DNA of 64,000 bases, taken from NCBI GenBank assembly GCA_032054765.1, contig DAMBSC010000003.1, positions 349,710 through 413,709 on the forward strand. The letters run 5' to 3'. This DNA comes from DFXE01 sp032054765 (GTDB taxonomy: Bacteria; Bacteroidota; Bacteroidia; Bacteroidales; Tannerellaceae). Positions within the stretch are counted from its first letter, which is position 1, and each line of letters opens with the position of its first letter. The position numbers and the translations under genes were made by a program. The notes below the pieces were generated by a model. The model saw only the letters and a program-made list of their open reading frames with translations, had not been told where the DNA came from and did not search any database. This document shows, piece by piece, positions 32,067-42,186 of this stretch.

Positions 32067-33935
32067 TTAGATTATATTTCCCTTTATATCAACCTCATTC
32101 ATATTGAATGGATCTATTATGGCATCCAATATTACAGCAAATTCCTTACGGGTTATTTTTCTTTGTAATTTGAGGTTTGTCAGCCCCCAGATTGTCCATT
32201 GGGCTGTATGTTGTTCTATAAAATTATCTATTGTAAGTTCTTTTGTTCCTTCCAGATGTTGTTTTAACTCATAAATAAGCGAAAGAGCATCTAAGATAGT
32301 CAATTCTCCTGTAATCTGAGGTTTAAAATCCGGATAAAATGAAGAAAGCCCCATCTGCAAAGTATCCGCATGAAGAAGCGAATCGGTATCAAACCATGTC
32401 TGGTTAGACCAACCAACATTGAGCCCCCTGCCCCGTAAAATTCCAGTCGAACCAATCCGCTGAAGCACTTTGAAATGTTCGTCTCCAGGAGGTAAATCCA
32501 GATAAGGAAGCAGATAGCCTTTGGCATCGAGCAATACTCGTTGTACATCACGAACAGACACTTCCGAAGTCGATCTGTTGGTGCGAACGGCAAGACCTGC
32601 CACAACACCTGCTGCCTGACCTATTTGTACCAGAACAGGTTGCAGACGTGTTGCTCCATTAATAATATTAGATACGGAAATAGACTTTTCTGTAACGATC
32701 AGATTATCAACTTCCCTGGGCAACAGAGCACCTAAAGGCAAACCAAATGAAGGCACAGGATAAAAGTGTACATCCGGCAATTCTTCGGTTCCTGTATATT
32801 TACCATGATGATGATCAATCGGATAATCGCCTACCGCAATATTGGTCCGGTAAAGCTTTTCAGGTTGAGTATAAGGATTTGTGAAATGGTTGAGGTTAAA
32901 GCGCACTTTTCCATGAATACGGCGCGATTCCCTGTGATAGGGAATGAAAGGCATTAGGTCGTCGGTTGGATATTCATCATCTGCTAATCCAATCGTGTTA
33001 TAACCTAATGCCGTTTGAATATAATAAATGAAACACAACGTATGATTTTTAGCTGCTTTTAAAGCTTCTTTCCGTTCCTGGGGAGTTTTCTCTATCAGAT
33101 TCAGGTAATAATCGTTTCCTCCTATCGGCCAGTTAAGCATGTACTTCTTATTCGGTAATTTACCATACGTAAGCATCTGATCACAACTCCACAAGGTTAC
33201 ACCTTCTTTGGGATCTGTACACTCCGGAACTTTGCAACTGCAATAGAACTCAGACGGATCATAACCTTCGGGTTGCTGCATGGTTACATCGTATCCGTAA
33301 TCTTTAACAATAGCTACATAGGTTATGTCCTGAATAATATGGTTGGGCTTCTCCGGTGCTATTGATTCTCCGCATACATCGCGTGCTTCCATGCCTATAT
33401 CGTATCCTACTCCACAGGCTTTTGCAACATCTCCCAACTCAGTACCGTCGATCAGGACACTTGCCCTGATCGTTTCTACGGTACCTTGCCTATTCACCAC
33501 AACTATCCATTTAGTACCATCCTTTGTAATGCTTTCTACAGTAGATCTATACCAGATATCGAGAGATTCTTCTGCCGCAGCCATCTCCTTAAAGGCTTTA
33601 TTCATAACGGAAGGCTCCGCCGACTGAGCCGCTACCCATCCGGTTCTTAATTCATTTTCATTGCCGTAATATTCTACGAGTTTTCTCCTGAACTCGCCAA
33701 ACAGTCCCGAGGGCAACTTATAATTACCATCTATGGCAGGTACTCCCGCTGAGGTCAAAGCGCCTCCCAACCATTCAAATTCTTCTATAATCAATGTCTT
33801 TGCTCCTAAACGGACGGACTGGATACCTGCGGCAGTTCCGCTGGCTCCTCCTCCTATTATCAGAACATCCACCTTCTGCATATCCGTACATGATATACAG
33901 AGAAGCATGGTTATCAACAATATAAAGTTCTTCAT
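32067..33935 (-). CDS. FAD-dependent oxidoreductase lipoprotein (FAD_oxidored)
   Basis: 622 residues. The lipobox is CISC (Cys16). The dinucleotide site VDVLIIGGGASGTAAGIQ near 23-40, then EEFEWLGGALTSAG, is typical of the FAD_oxidored (PF12831-type) family. The family's late VTEKSISVSNIINGATRLQ segment is also present. The last ~110 residues form a separate domain that ends LQRKITRKEFAVILDAI, similar to an SLH-type repeat end. The substrate is unknown. A larger paralogue lies directly upstream, 22 bp away. Confidence 0.82.
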   Translation of the reverse strand: MKNFILLITMLLCISCTDMQKVDVLIIGGGASGTAAGIQSVRLGAKTLIIEEFEWLGGALTSAGVPAIDGNYKLPSGLFGEFRRKLVEYYGNENELRTGWVAAQSAEPSVMNKAFKEMAAAEESLDIWYRSTVESITKDGTKWIVVVNRQGTVETIRASVLIDGTELGDVAKACGVGYDIGMEARDVCGESIAPEKPNHIIQDITYVAIVKDYGYDVTMQQPEGYDPSEFYCSCKVPECTDPKEGVTLWSCDQMLTYGKLPNKKYMLNWPIGGNDYYLNLIEKTPQERKEALKAAKNHTLCFIYYIQTALGYNTIGLADDEYPTDDLMPFIPYHRESRRIHGKVRFNLNHFTNPYTQPEKLYRTNIAVGDYPIDHHHGKYTGTEELPDVHFYPVPSFGLPLGALLPREVDNLIVTEKSISVSNIINGATRLQPVLVQIGQAAGVVAGLAVRTNRSTSEVSVRDVQRVLLDAKGYLLPYLDLPPGDEHFKVLQRIGSTGILRGRGLNVGWSNQTWFDTDSLLHADTLQMGLSSFYPDFKPQITGELTILDALSLIYELKQHLEGTKELTIDNFIEQHTAQWTIWGLTNLKLQRKITRKEFAVILDAIIDPFNMNEVDIKGNII

Positions 33936-33957
33936 GTGTATCTTCTTCTATCCTTTT

Positions 33958-36900
33958 TTATACTTCCGACATTATTTCCTGTGCGTACCGGCTATAATGC
34001 CCTTCCAATCCTTTCTGGTATCTGCTCAGAACTTCTTCTGCTACTTTATTGGTATCTCCGCAATAATAAAGAGCTCTTGCCAAATGTAATTCCTTTAATA
34101 TCCGGTTTCTGTAAGTTATATCATGAACATAAGGTATTACCTTGCTACGGGCAACACGATAGGAAGGTATATCATGATACCGCATACCTTCATACGTCAG
34201 TAGTTTTTCCAATACAGGACTCGACTCATGGCTTCCAATCGACTCACATGCCATAGCGATGGCTCTGTAATGCGAGAAATGATCTTCCAACTTCAAGATT
34301 TTCGCTTTCTCGAGAATAACGGGTAATGCAGAAACATCACGTGTGTTACCTAAAGCAATAAGCAGACTGTCCAACCGGCTCATACATTCACCGAACTGTG
34401 CCGAAGCCGTATAATGCCATCCTTCGTCCCAGACAGAGTAAGAACGTATTTTATCAACCAGAACAGATGTATAATCCTTGTCTCCCAGGATACAAAGTAT
34501 GCTGGCATATATTACTTTATTATCAGCAGATGGTTCAGACTGTATATATCTCTTGATTGTGCTGATACATCTTGATTTATCGGTCAGCAGGATTTCAAGG
34601 CCTTTATAATTATCTGTAACAGACTGTGCTGCCGCTTTGAATTCCTTATCTGTAAAACCTTTGAATTCTTTATCTGTAAGCACTCGTTTCGGAAGGGTTC
34701 CTACCTCAACCAAATGTTTCTGCACTTTCTTCATATCCATCTTTCTGAAAGACTTCTTCTCCTTGACGGATAAAGCAGCCAGATACCCTACGGCATATCC
34801 CTGGTTCTGCAGGCAAGGCTGCATACGTATTACCGGCATTGCATCTCTGTGAGCACTGGCCCCCAACCCTGTAACGATAATACCTTCCAGTTTCAGGGGC
34901 AATAATGCTCTTAAAGGAACGTCGGCATCATATATCACGTGCCGTTTTCCCGGCGGGTTCAACGTAAAGTAAGGATCTATTGTCATACCATGCGTATCAA
35001 ACGAACTTCTGTGATATGAGATCGTATCTGCATACCGCCGTTGATTAATCACATCGTAAACAGAAACAATATAATCTCCGATAATACGCCTTCTTTCCCG
35101 CGTCTGAGGTAGCTTGCCTACATCATAACTGCCCTTGAATTTGACTTTTCCCTGAACATATATCCGACTGACATCCAGAATATCCGTATCATCAATCTGA
35201 GCCCAGTCGGTATTATTATAGTAATCATTTAATTCAAAGCGAGGGTAACCTGCTCCCTGAGCAGCCAGTGTTTTCTTTCCCGAATACTCAAACGAAGCAC
35301 CGGCAGCTATAGCAACATCAGCACTTCCCGTACTGTCGATAACTGTTTTTGCCAGTATAACACCTCTTCCTAAAGGAGTAGCTATTACGACTCCTTCTAT
35401 CTTATTATCTTTAACTAGTGCACCACAACCTACTATGCCAAACCATATATCGGCTTTGTTTTTCCGTAGTTCACGTCGATACCATTCTATTTTCCAGTCA
35501 GATCGCGAATTCGCATCGCCTTTTAGCTGCCGGGGATGATCTGCCGGAGCCATTTCTCTTACAGCCTGATCGATCTGCACCGAATACCCCTCACGGAAAC
35601 CATCCCAATAGCGTCCAATAAGGCCTACAGTCGTCATACCTCCCAAACCATGCAGGTATTCCAGCACCAGTGTCTTTGCTCCATGTTTAGATGCAGAGAT
35701 TCCGGCAGGTGCTCCTGCTGTTCCGCCCCCCATTACAACCACATCGTACTCTCCGAATATGGGTAGCACACCTTTTGAAGATTTGACATTCCCTTTATGT
35801 AAATGAGTCCGTAAAGGATTCAGCAATTCCCCTACCCGTCCCTTGTCGGTAGCATGAATCGCCGGTTGTTTTACCTGAACATGCTGTACGTGGTCCAATC
35901 CTTTAATTTGATTTGCGGCATATTCTCCTAATACTTCTCCTAAAGTCATGGCGTTGACAGGTCTCATCACCCATCCTACCACATCACGGGGTAATGCTGC
36001 ACATGGGCCAAGTACAAACAGGTTCTTTAATCCTTTACACATAAAAACTTCTTTCGGTAAAGAATATGCCGAACGAACCGTATCATTTCTGTCTGTATTA
36101 TATTTGATAAAATTATGAACATAAGGTTCTTTATCTAACGACTCTAACGAACGTATTTTATCAGAATAATCTTTTTCTGGTATAATTTGCCATGAAGGTA
36201 TATACCACAATAAATCGGAACTATCAACCTGTTCACAATCCCAGGTATAATCCCGAATAAATTGTTCGGCTTCCATTATGGAAGTGTAGGTTTTATCTTT
36301 TAATTCATAGTTAAAAGTATAACGGGTTACAGGATACTCCTTCCCATTCGAATAGAACGGGAAGGGCATCTTTTCTGTATGAACAATATTTGGAACTTTT
36401 TTCAACGTATTTCCTACTACGGTAAATTCAAATATCTGTTTTCCAGGATTAAACGCAGTAAATGCAGCTCCATACATTTCTGCGACAGAAGCCTGTGTCG
36501 TGGAATCAATAATTGCTTTACCACGAATGGCCTGTCGACCAGAACGATTCACAATTACAACTCCGGCAACATTCCCTGAATTATCTGTCAAAACGTTTGT
36601 TACATAACTACTGTATAAAAAATGAATATTATTATCAATCAATTCATGTTCTAACACCGTTTTTACATGTAAAGGAGTTGGAGCCTTAAATTGTGTATAC
36701 AATAACTCATTCTCACTATCAGCACGATAAGATTCACGAGGATCATTCTCTATATTAAACAGTTTACGTGCAAGAGGTGTCTGCGGTTGTTCAGTTTTCT
36801 TATCTATCTGATACATAAAAGAACCGCAGATATCATCACCCAGATAAGGCAAATAGGCTATAAGAAACACTTTACAACCTGCACGGGCTGCAGATACTGC

Positions 36901-37101
36901 AGCAGATACAGCTCCCGAACTGCCTCCTACAACAATAATATCAGCTTCTTCAATGACAGGTATCTCTCTCTCTGATTCAGCACAATATGCAGGATCCGGC
37001 AACACTGACTGTATCTTTGCCCCTGCCTCAGAAACATTTCCCATCGAGGCCAAAGCTCCGCCTGCTGCTGTTATTTTCAAGAAATTTCTTCGTGTTATCA
37101 T
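33958..37101 (-). CDS. Tandem FAD-dependent oxidoreductase with C-terminal helical-repeat domain
   Basis: 1047 residues, about twice the usual length. A Tat-like signal (TRRNFLKITAAGGAL) precedes FAD site 1 (ADIIVVGGSSGAVSAAVSA, near 53-71). A second full FAD site (YDVVVMGGGTAGAPAGISAS) lies near 452, followed by LEYLHGLGGMTTVG. Both halves look like FAD_oxidored domains. From about 850 on, short helical units (DNKVIYASILCILGDKDYTSVL, SALPVILEKAKILKLEDHF) resemble HEAT repeats. It reads as a natural fusion of two copies with a scaffold end. Repeat array 3 separates it from susD. Confidence 0.8.
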   Translation of the reverse strand: MITRRNFLKITAAGGALASMGNVSEAGAKIQSVLPDPAYCAESEREIPVIEEADIIVVGGSSGAVSAAVSAARAGCKVFLIAYLPYLGDDICGSFMYQIDKKTEQPQTPLARKLFNIENDPRESYRADSENELLYTQFKAPTPLHVKTVLEHELIDNNIHFLYSSYVTNVLTDNSGNVAGVVIVNRSGRQAIRGKAIIDSTTQASVAEMYGAAFTAFNPGKQIFEFTVVGNTLKKVPNIVHTEKMPFPFYSNGKEYPVTRYTFNYELKDKTYTSIMEAEQFIRDYTWDCEQVDSSDLLWYIPSWQIIPEKDYSDKIRSLESLDKEPYVHNFIKYNTDRNDTVRSAYSLPKEVFMCKGLKNLFVLGPCAALPRDVVGWVMRPVNAMTLGEVLGEYAANQIKGLDHVQHVQVKQPAIHATDKGRVGELLNPLRTHLHKGNVKSSKGVLPIFGEYDVVVMGGGTAGAPAGISASKHGAKTLVLEYLHGLGGMTTVGLIGRYWDGFREGYSVQIDQAVREMAPADHPRQLKGDANSRSDWKIEWYRRELRKNKADIWFGIVGCGALVKDNKIEGVVIATPLGRGVILAKTVIDSTGSADVAIAAGASFEYSGKKTLAAQGAGYPRFELNDYYNNTDWAQIDDTDILDVSRIYVQGKVKFKGSYDVGKLPQTRERRRIIGDYIVSVYDVINQRRYADTISYHRSSFDTHGMTIDPYFTLNPPGKRHVIYDADVPLRALLPLKLEGIIVTGLGASAHRDAMPVIRMQPCLQNQGYAVGYLAALSVKEKKSFRKMDMKKVQKHLVEVGTLPKRVLTDKEFKGFTDKEFKAAAQSVTDNYKGLEILLTDKSRCISTIKRYIQSEPSADNKVIYASILCILGDKDYTSVLVDKIRSYSVWDEGWHYTASAQFGECMSRLDSLLIALGNTRDVSALPVILEKAKILKLEDHFSHYRAIAMACESIGSHESSPVLEKLLTYEGMRYHDIPSYRVARSKVIPYVHDITYRNRILKELHLARALYYCGDTNKVAEEVLSRYQKGLEGHYSRYAQEIMSEV

Positions 37102-37125
37102 CTGGTATTATGCTCTTTTGAAATC

Positions 37126-37201
37126 GGGTGCGCCCTCTTTTTAGAAAGGGTGCGTCCTTTTTGTAAATCGGGTGCACCCTTTTCGCAAAGAGGGTGCGCC
37201 C
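37126..37201. repeat. 22-bp repeat array 3 (four units)
   Basis: Cores start at 37126, 37148, 37170 and 37192 at exactly 22-bp spacing: GGGTGCGCCC, GGGTGCGTCC, GGGTGCACCC and GGGTGCGCCC, each followed by C/T-rich T-runs. The preceding TTTTGAAATC matches array 1. It sits between susD and the FAD gene on the same strand, inside the presumed operon. Confidence 0.85.
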
Positions 37202-37221
37202 TTTTTTAAACAATCTATAAA

Positions 37222-38985
37222 TTAATAGCCATCATTCTGAGTCAGGTTAGGATTACGATCCCTTTCTACTTGTGGAATTGGCCATAGCTCATATTTACTA
37301 TTCCAAGTACGGTTTCTATCGCGTACTTTCAGTTTACTTGCATATGCATCATAAGATGGGATATCATTCAAATCATGACGATCTGACTTTTTAAAATTAG
37401 GAATGTCTGTCGCTACCATTCCTTCATAACGAACTTCAGGTAATGGTAAGCCATAACTAGGTTGTCCATTTTCCAAGTCACCTATTTTCCAACGTCTCAA
37501 ATCGATATAATGTAAACCTTCTTCTGCCAGCTCTACTTTTCTTTCTCTTCTTACTAATTGACGCATTTTGTCCTGACTACCTATTCTATCCTCTGATACA
37601 TTCGGCATACCGGCACGATTTCGTACCTGATTAATCGCATCATAGACAGAGTTGTCTAACTCGTTTAATTCAATTTTAGCTTCAGCATAAGTCAATAATA
37701 CTTCAGCATATCTTAGAATAGAAATATTACAAGTCTGAGCTGAAATATTTTCTTCAGTTTCCTTGCTATACTTTTCCCAGATATATCCTACACCCGCATT
37801 ACAAAAACTAGCCCAAGCTGCAGCGCTATTTATATCTGCGTTATTCCTCAGTTCCCACTCATTTGTACTATAATTATAAAAATAGGTTTCTGCTTCATAT
37901 GCTTCTATCACATGAGTAACAAGAGAACCAGTATTTACAGTAACTGTATCTCCATGCATAGACAAGGTATATTTAAAGCGGGGATCTCTGTTATCCTGAG
38001 GACGTTTCGGATTATACAATGGAGATTCATCTACACGCTTTCCATCAATACATTCGTATGTATCTGCTAGCATTTGTGAAGGATGACGACCTGTTTGGCC
38101 TGTATTACGAGAGACTTGACCAAATGCTGCCATATGAATTTTTTTTGAACCTGAACTTGAATACATCAATTCAAATAACATTTCATTTCTAACATCAGCT
38201 TTAGCCTGTCCTGTCAAATTAAATAAATCACCAAAGTTTTCAGCTAATTGACGTTGTCCGATAACTTGTTGAGCCGCGTTCGCTGCAATCCTGAAATATT
38301 CAGATCCTTTTCCTCCGTAATCGAGGCTACCTCCAAGTAATGCAGCACGTGCTTTAATACCATAAGCTACAGCCTTGTCTACACGTCCTCTTTCGTCAGC
38401 AATCCAAGGTAATTCTGAAGCCGCTTCTTCCAACTCAGTCAATACAAAATCAAGAACAGTCACTTTTGAGGTTCTTTCATCTTTATATTGATCAATGGTA
38501 ATAGGTTCTGTAAAGAAAGGAACGTCACCATATGTAGCGATCAAATTATAATAAGCAAATGCACGAAGTACCCTTATTTCCGCCAGATATTGCATGGATT
38601 TGCCCTCTAAAATATCAATGTAATCCTTAGATCCATAAAGTACAGAATTCGCACGAGCTATTATTACATATAATGACTGCCAGAAAGTAGATACCATTGA
38701 ATTATCAGGATTGAGACCATTACCTGCTCCTATTGTTGTATTTTCATTCCTTTCCAACCCTAATGCATCTATCGTAGAAAGAGTTATTGTAAACGGCTGA
38801 TTATAACCAAGATTAATATAAAGACTATTATAAACGCCTTCAGTTCCTGTTTTTACAGCCTCTTCCGACTTATAAAAACCTACGGAAGCATAGTCAGCCG
38901 GTTCTCTATCTAAGAAATCGGAGCATGAAATAGATATTGCTCCCAGAACCGTTACTATGAATATTTTAATTACATTCTTTTTCAT
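37222..38985 (-). CDS. SusD/RagB-type surface glycan-binding lipoprotein (PUL, pair 1)
   Basis: 587 residues. The lipobox SISC is followed by the standard opening SDFLDREPADYASVGFYKSE. The middle has RVLRAFAYYNLIATYGDVPF, the TPR-like region that contacts SusC, and the C-terminus VELAEEGLHYIDLRRW then LWPIPQVERDRNPNLTQNDGY is typical of SusD/RagB. It acts at the cell surface with the SusC protein upstream, 23 bp away, feeding an oligosaccharide to the periplasm. The ligand is unknown. Confidence 0.95.
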   Translation of the reverse strand: MKKNVIKIFIVTVLGAISISCSDFLDREPADYASVGFYKSEEAVKTGTEGVYNSLYINLGYNQPFTITLSTIDALGLERNENTTIGAGNGLNPDNSMVSTFWQSLYVIIARANSVLYGSKDYIDILEGKSMQYLAEIRVLRAFAYYNLIATYGDVPFFTEPITIDQYKDERTSKVTVLDFVLTELEEAASELPWIADERGRVDKAVAYGIKARAALLGGSLDYGGKGSEYFRIAANAAQQVIGQRQLAENFGDLFNLTGQAKADVRNEMLFELMYSSSGSKKIHMAAFGQVSRNTGQTGRHPSQMLADTYECIDGKRVDESPLYNPKRPQDNRDPRFKYTLSMHGDTVTVNTGSLVTHVIEAYEAETYFYNYSTNEWELRNNADINSAAAWASFCNAGVGYIWEKYSKETEENISAQTCNISILRYAEVLLTYAEAKIELNELDNSVYDAINQVRNRAGMPNVSEDRIGSQDKMRQLVRRERKVELAEEGLHYIDLRRWKIGDLENGQPSYGLPLPEVRYEGMVATDIPNFKKSDRHDLNDIPSYDAYASKLKVRDRNRTWNSKYELWPIPQVERDRNPNLTQNDGY

Positions 38986-39008
38986 AAAAATATTTTTTCT
39001 TAAGATTA

Positions 39009-42000
39009 TTAAAAACGGATATCAATACCAAATGTAAATGTCTGCATAACAGGATAAAAACTTCCTGAATTAACTTCATTTTCCGGATCAAACCCTTTAT
39101 ATGCATTATGAATGGTAAATAAATTCTGTCCATTGGCGAAGAGACGCAAATGTTCTATTTTCATTTTCTTAAGCAAACTTTTAGGTAATGTATAACCTAT
39201 TACCAAATTTTTTAAACGCATATAAGCACCATTTTTGATCCAAAAGTCTGAAACTATATTGTTCGGATTAGTTCCAGAACCATCAATCAACAATATAGGA
39301 AACTCAGCATTCCTGTTTTCCGGAGTCCAATAATCCAATTGATTCTTGAGGATTGTACGTCCTACGTAGAACGGTCGGGCTCCATATCCCCAAAGTAAAA
39401 CATCTTTTTTTCCAACCCCTTGGAAAGAAGCTGAAATATCAAACTGTTTCCAGTTAGCACCTAAATGCAAACTGAACTCATATCGTGGAAAATCATTTCC
39501 TATTATCGTACGGTCATGATCATCTATCACTCCATCCGGTTCTCCATCCGGTCCACTGATATCAAGATATTTGATGTATCCCGGCTGATAATTATCTTTA
39601 TTTCCACCATATACAGGATAAGCATCTATTTCTTCTTGTGATTGGAAATAACCATCCGAAACATATCCATACCAGGAACGCAATGGATGTCCTTCAAAAG
39701 TAGCCTGTGTACCTATATATTCATTTCCAAACAGATCCGTAACTTTGTTTTTAACATCCGACAAGTTTCCAGTAACATAATAATCTACATTGCCTATTCT
39801 ATCACGCCAGTTAATAGATAAATCCCATCCTCTATTACGCATAGAACCAGCATTTTCCCATGCTGAAGAAAGACCTACATACATAGGGATAGGAAACTGC
39901 TGTAACATCTGTGTGATATTACGGATATAATAATCAAAAGTAAGAGCTAAACGTGAATTAAATAAACCTGCATCCAAACCGATATTTAATTGAGTTGATT
40001 TTTCCCAGGATATTAACTCATTAGCTACTTGCCATTGAGCTACTCCTGTTCCTAATGTTTTATCAAACCAATAACCGGCACCTGTAGCTACGGATGCTGC
40101 ATAAGGAAAGTAAATAGGAGTTTTGGATGCATCATTAGTTCTGATATCCTGATTACCCAATGTTCCATAGGAAGCCCTGATCTTCAGATTATCAACCGTA
40201 TTTTTTATATTTTCAAAGAAAGATTCTTCGGAAATTCTCCATCCTGCAGAAGCAGAAGGGAAAAAGCCCCAACGATGTCCATCCATAAAACGGGAAGAAG
40301 CATCCCAACGACCATTAAATTCAAGCAAATACCGATCATTAAAGGCATAATTGATACGCCCAAAGTAAGATAGTAAAGCCCATTCCTGATAACTACCGCT
40401 GTTTGTTGCTGTTGAGACATCCCCATGATTCAATTGTTCAAAACCGGCAAAATCATATCCTGAACGGCCTGCTGAAAACCATCTGTCATTCAGTTCTTCT
40501 GTCTGCATACCAGCCAATACTTTGAAATAATTTCTGGCTATTGTCTTTTCATAAGAAGCCTGAAGATTAAACTGATTATATATTTTTTCTCTATTACTTT
40601 CAGCTTTAGAAGAACCTGTAGTAGGGAATGTAGTCTTAAATACACCTGATTCATATGTATCATATGCTTTCACATAAGAATCTGCCCTAATTTCCTCTCT
40701 TCTACTGCTGTAACTGACTAAAGCATCAAAGCCTTCAAATGGATTGATCTGGAGAAAACCCTTTATTCCTAATTCAGGTTTTTTTTCGTTATATATACCG
40801 CCATCTTTACTTATGGCTATCGGATTATCACCATTCTGTCCAAACCCCCAGGTTCCGTCACTATTGATTCCTGAAAATACAGGAGCAAAAGTAATCGCCT
40901 TACTAATTATTCCTTTGGGACCTTCTTGGCTAGGTCTTTGTTCTTTTGACTGACGGATACTTACATCCAGTCCCAACTTTGCCCAACTAGTAATTTGAGC
41001 ATCCGTATTCATACGAAGTGTCATACGGGAATAATCGTTATTACTGATCTGACCGTCTTGGTAATAATATCCCGCATTGGCAAAATAGCTAATCTTATTA
41101 GAGCCGCCGCTTAGACTTACTGAATGATTGTGTACCAATGCCAAATCTTTAATTATCTCCTTTCGCCAATCTGTATCATATCGATAAAAATTATCAGCTC
41201 CTTCTGTTTTATACTGATTAATTAACTCCTGTGAATATTGGGGATCAATATTAGCATTAGCTCGAGCCACATTCACAGCTTCCATATATTGTACAGCGTT
41301 TACAGCTTCCGGCATTTCTGTAGGCTTGTTTATTCCAACATATCCATTGTAAGAAACTCTTATACCTTCTTCTTTAGAACGTTTAGTAGTAATAAGGATA
41401 ACGCCATTAGATGCACGAGATCCATAAATAGAAGCAGATGCCGCATCTTTCAATACAGATATAGATTCAATTGCATTCAAATCAATGTAATTAAGATCTC
41501 CTTCCACTCCATCAATTAAAACCAATGGATCGGTAGATGAGTTGAGAGATCCTGTACCACGAATAGTTATCTTAGAGCCATCCGCACCTGGTTGCCCTGA
41601 AGATTGTACAACTGTCACACCTGGTACCAACCCTTGCAAAGCTGTAGATGTATTACCCAGTGATCTTCTGGTTAAGTCAGCACTGGTTACGTTCTGTACT
41701 GATCCTGTAAGGTTTGCTTTTTTCTGTGTACCGTAACCCACGACTACAACTTCGTCAAGTGCTTCGGCACTCATCTCCATTGTAATAGTTAATACGTTTT
41801 TACCAGATACGGGAACTTCCTGTGTTTTATATCCGATATAGGATATATCCAATACGCTATTATCAGAAGGTACGTGAATAGCAAATTTACCATCCAGATC
41901 AGTAATAACACCTATGGTAGTTCCTTTAACAACTACATTTGCACCGATAATCGGCTCTCCGAAAGAGTCTATAACAGTTCCTGTTACCTGTTTCTGCTGA

Positions 42001-42143
42001 TTTACTACAGTAGCGACAGGAGTTACATCAGCAAATGCCGGTTGACCGGCAACCATACTCAATAATCCTAACGCTACGAGGCATATTAACGGCCTTATAA
42101 AAAAGAATGTTTTCTTTTTTAAATGTTTAATGTGGACATTCAT
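39009..42143 (-). CDS. SusC/RagA-type TonB-dependent transporter (PUL, pair 1)
   Basis: 1044 residues. The signal peptide (about 1-38, ending PAFA) precedes a carboxypeptidase-like domain (TGTVIDSFGEPIIGANVVVKG). The SusC signature VVVVGYGTQKKANLTGSV and the plug (ILKDAASASIYGSRASNGVI) follow. The barrel ends FTFGIDIRF, aromatic last residue as usual. It forms the outer-membrane pore for the SusD lipoprotein encoded next. The upstream neighbour, an AGE-family epimerase, is 43 bp away. Confidence 0.96.
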   Translation of the reverse strand: MNVHIKHLKKKTFFFIRPLICLVALGLLSMVAGQPAFADVTPVATVVNQQKQVTGTVIDSFGEPIIGANVVVKGTTIGVITDLDGKFAIHVPSDNSVLDISYIGYKTQEVPVSGKNVLTITMEMSAEALDEVVVVGYGTQKKANLTGSVQNVTSADLTRRSLGNTSTALQGLVPGVTVVQSSGQPGADGSKITIRGTGSLNSSTDPLVLIDGVEGDLNYIDLNAIESISVLKDAASASIYGSRASNGVILITTKRSKEEGIRVSYNGYVGINKPTEMPEAVNAVQYMEAVNVARANANIDPQYSQELINQYKTEGADNFYRYDTDWRKEIIKDLALVHNHSVSLSGGSNKISYFANAGYYYQDGQISNNDYSRMTLRMNTDAQITSWAKLGLDVSIRQSKEQRPSQEGPKGIISKAITFAPVFSGINSDGTWGFGQNGDNPIAISKDGGIYNEKKPELGIKGFLQINPFEGFDALVSYSSRREEIRADSYVKAYDTYESGVFKTTFPTTGSSKAESNREKIYNQFNLQASYEKTIARNYFKVLAGMQTEELNDRWFSAGRSGYDFAGFEQLNHGDVSTATNSGSYQEWALLSYFGRINYAFNDRYLLEFNGRWDASSRFMDGHRWGFFPSASAGWRISEESFFENIKNTVDNLKIRASYGTLGNQDIRTNDASKTPIYFPYAASVATGAGYWFDKTLGTGVAQWQVANELISWEKSTQLNIGLDAGLFNSRLALTFDYYIRNITQMLQQFPIPMYVGLSSAWENAGSMRNRGWDLSINWRDRIGNVDYYVTGNLSDVKNKVTDLFGNEYIGTQATFEGHPLRSWYGYVSDGYFQSQEEIDAYPVYGGNKDNYQPGYIKYLDISGPDGEPDGVIDDHDRTIIGNDFPRYEFSLHLGANWKQFDISASFQGVGKKDVLLWGYGARPFYVGRTILKNQLDYWTPENRNAEFPILLIDGSGTNPNNIVSDFWIKNGAYMRLKNLVIGYTLPKSLLKKMKIEHLRLFANGQNLFTIHNAYKGFDPENEVNSGSFYPVMQTFTFGIDIRF

Positions 42144-42186
42144 AAAGGTTAAAAATTAAATTTGTGAATAACAACTATAAATTAGA

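Noticed and set aside
37028..37213. 61-residue minus frame across array 3, and similar KGRTRF frames at array 1
   Set aside because: The peptide (GRTRF, KKGAP units) is only the translation of the DNA repeat; it overlaps the start of a sound gene, and the arrays differ at sites that would matter for a protein.
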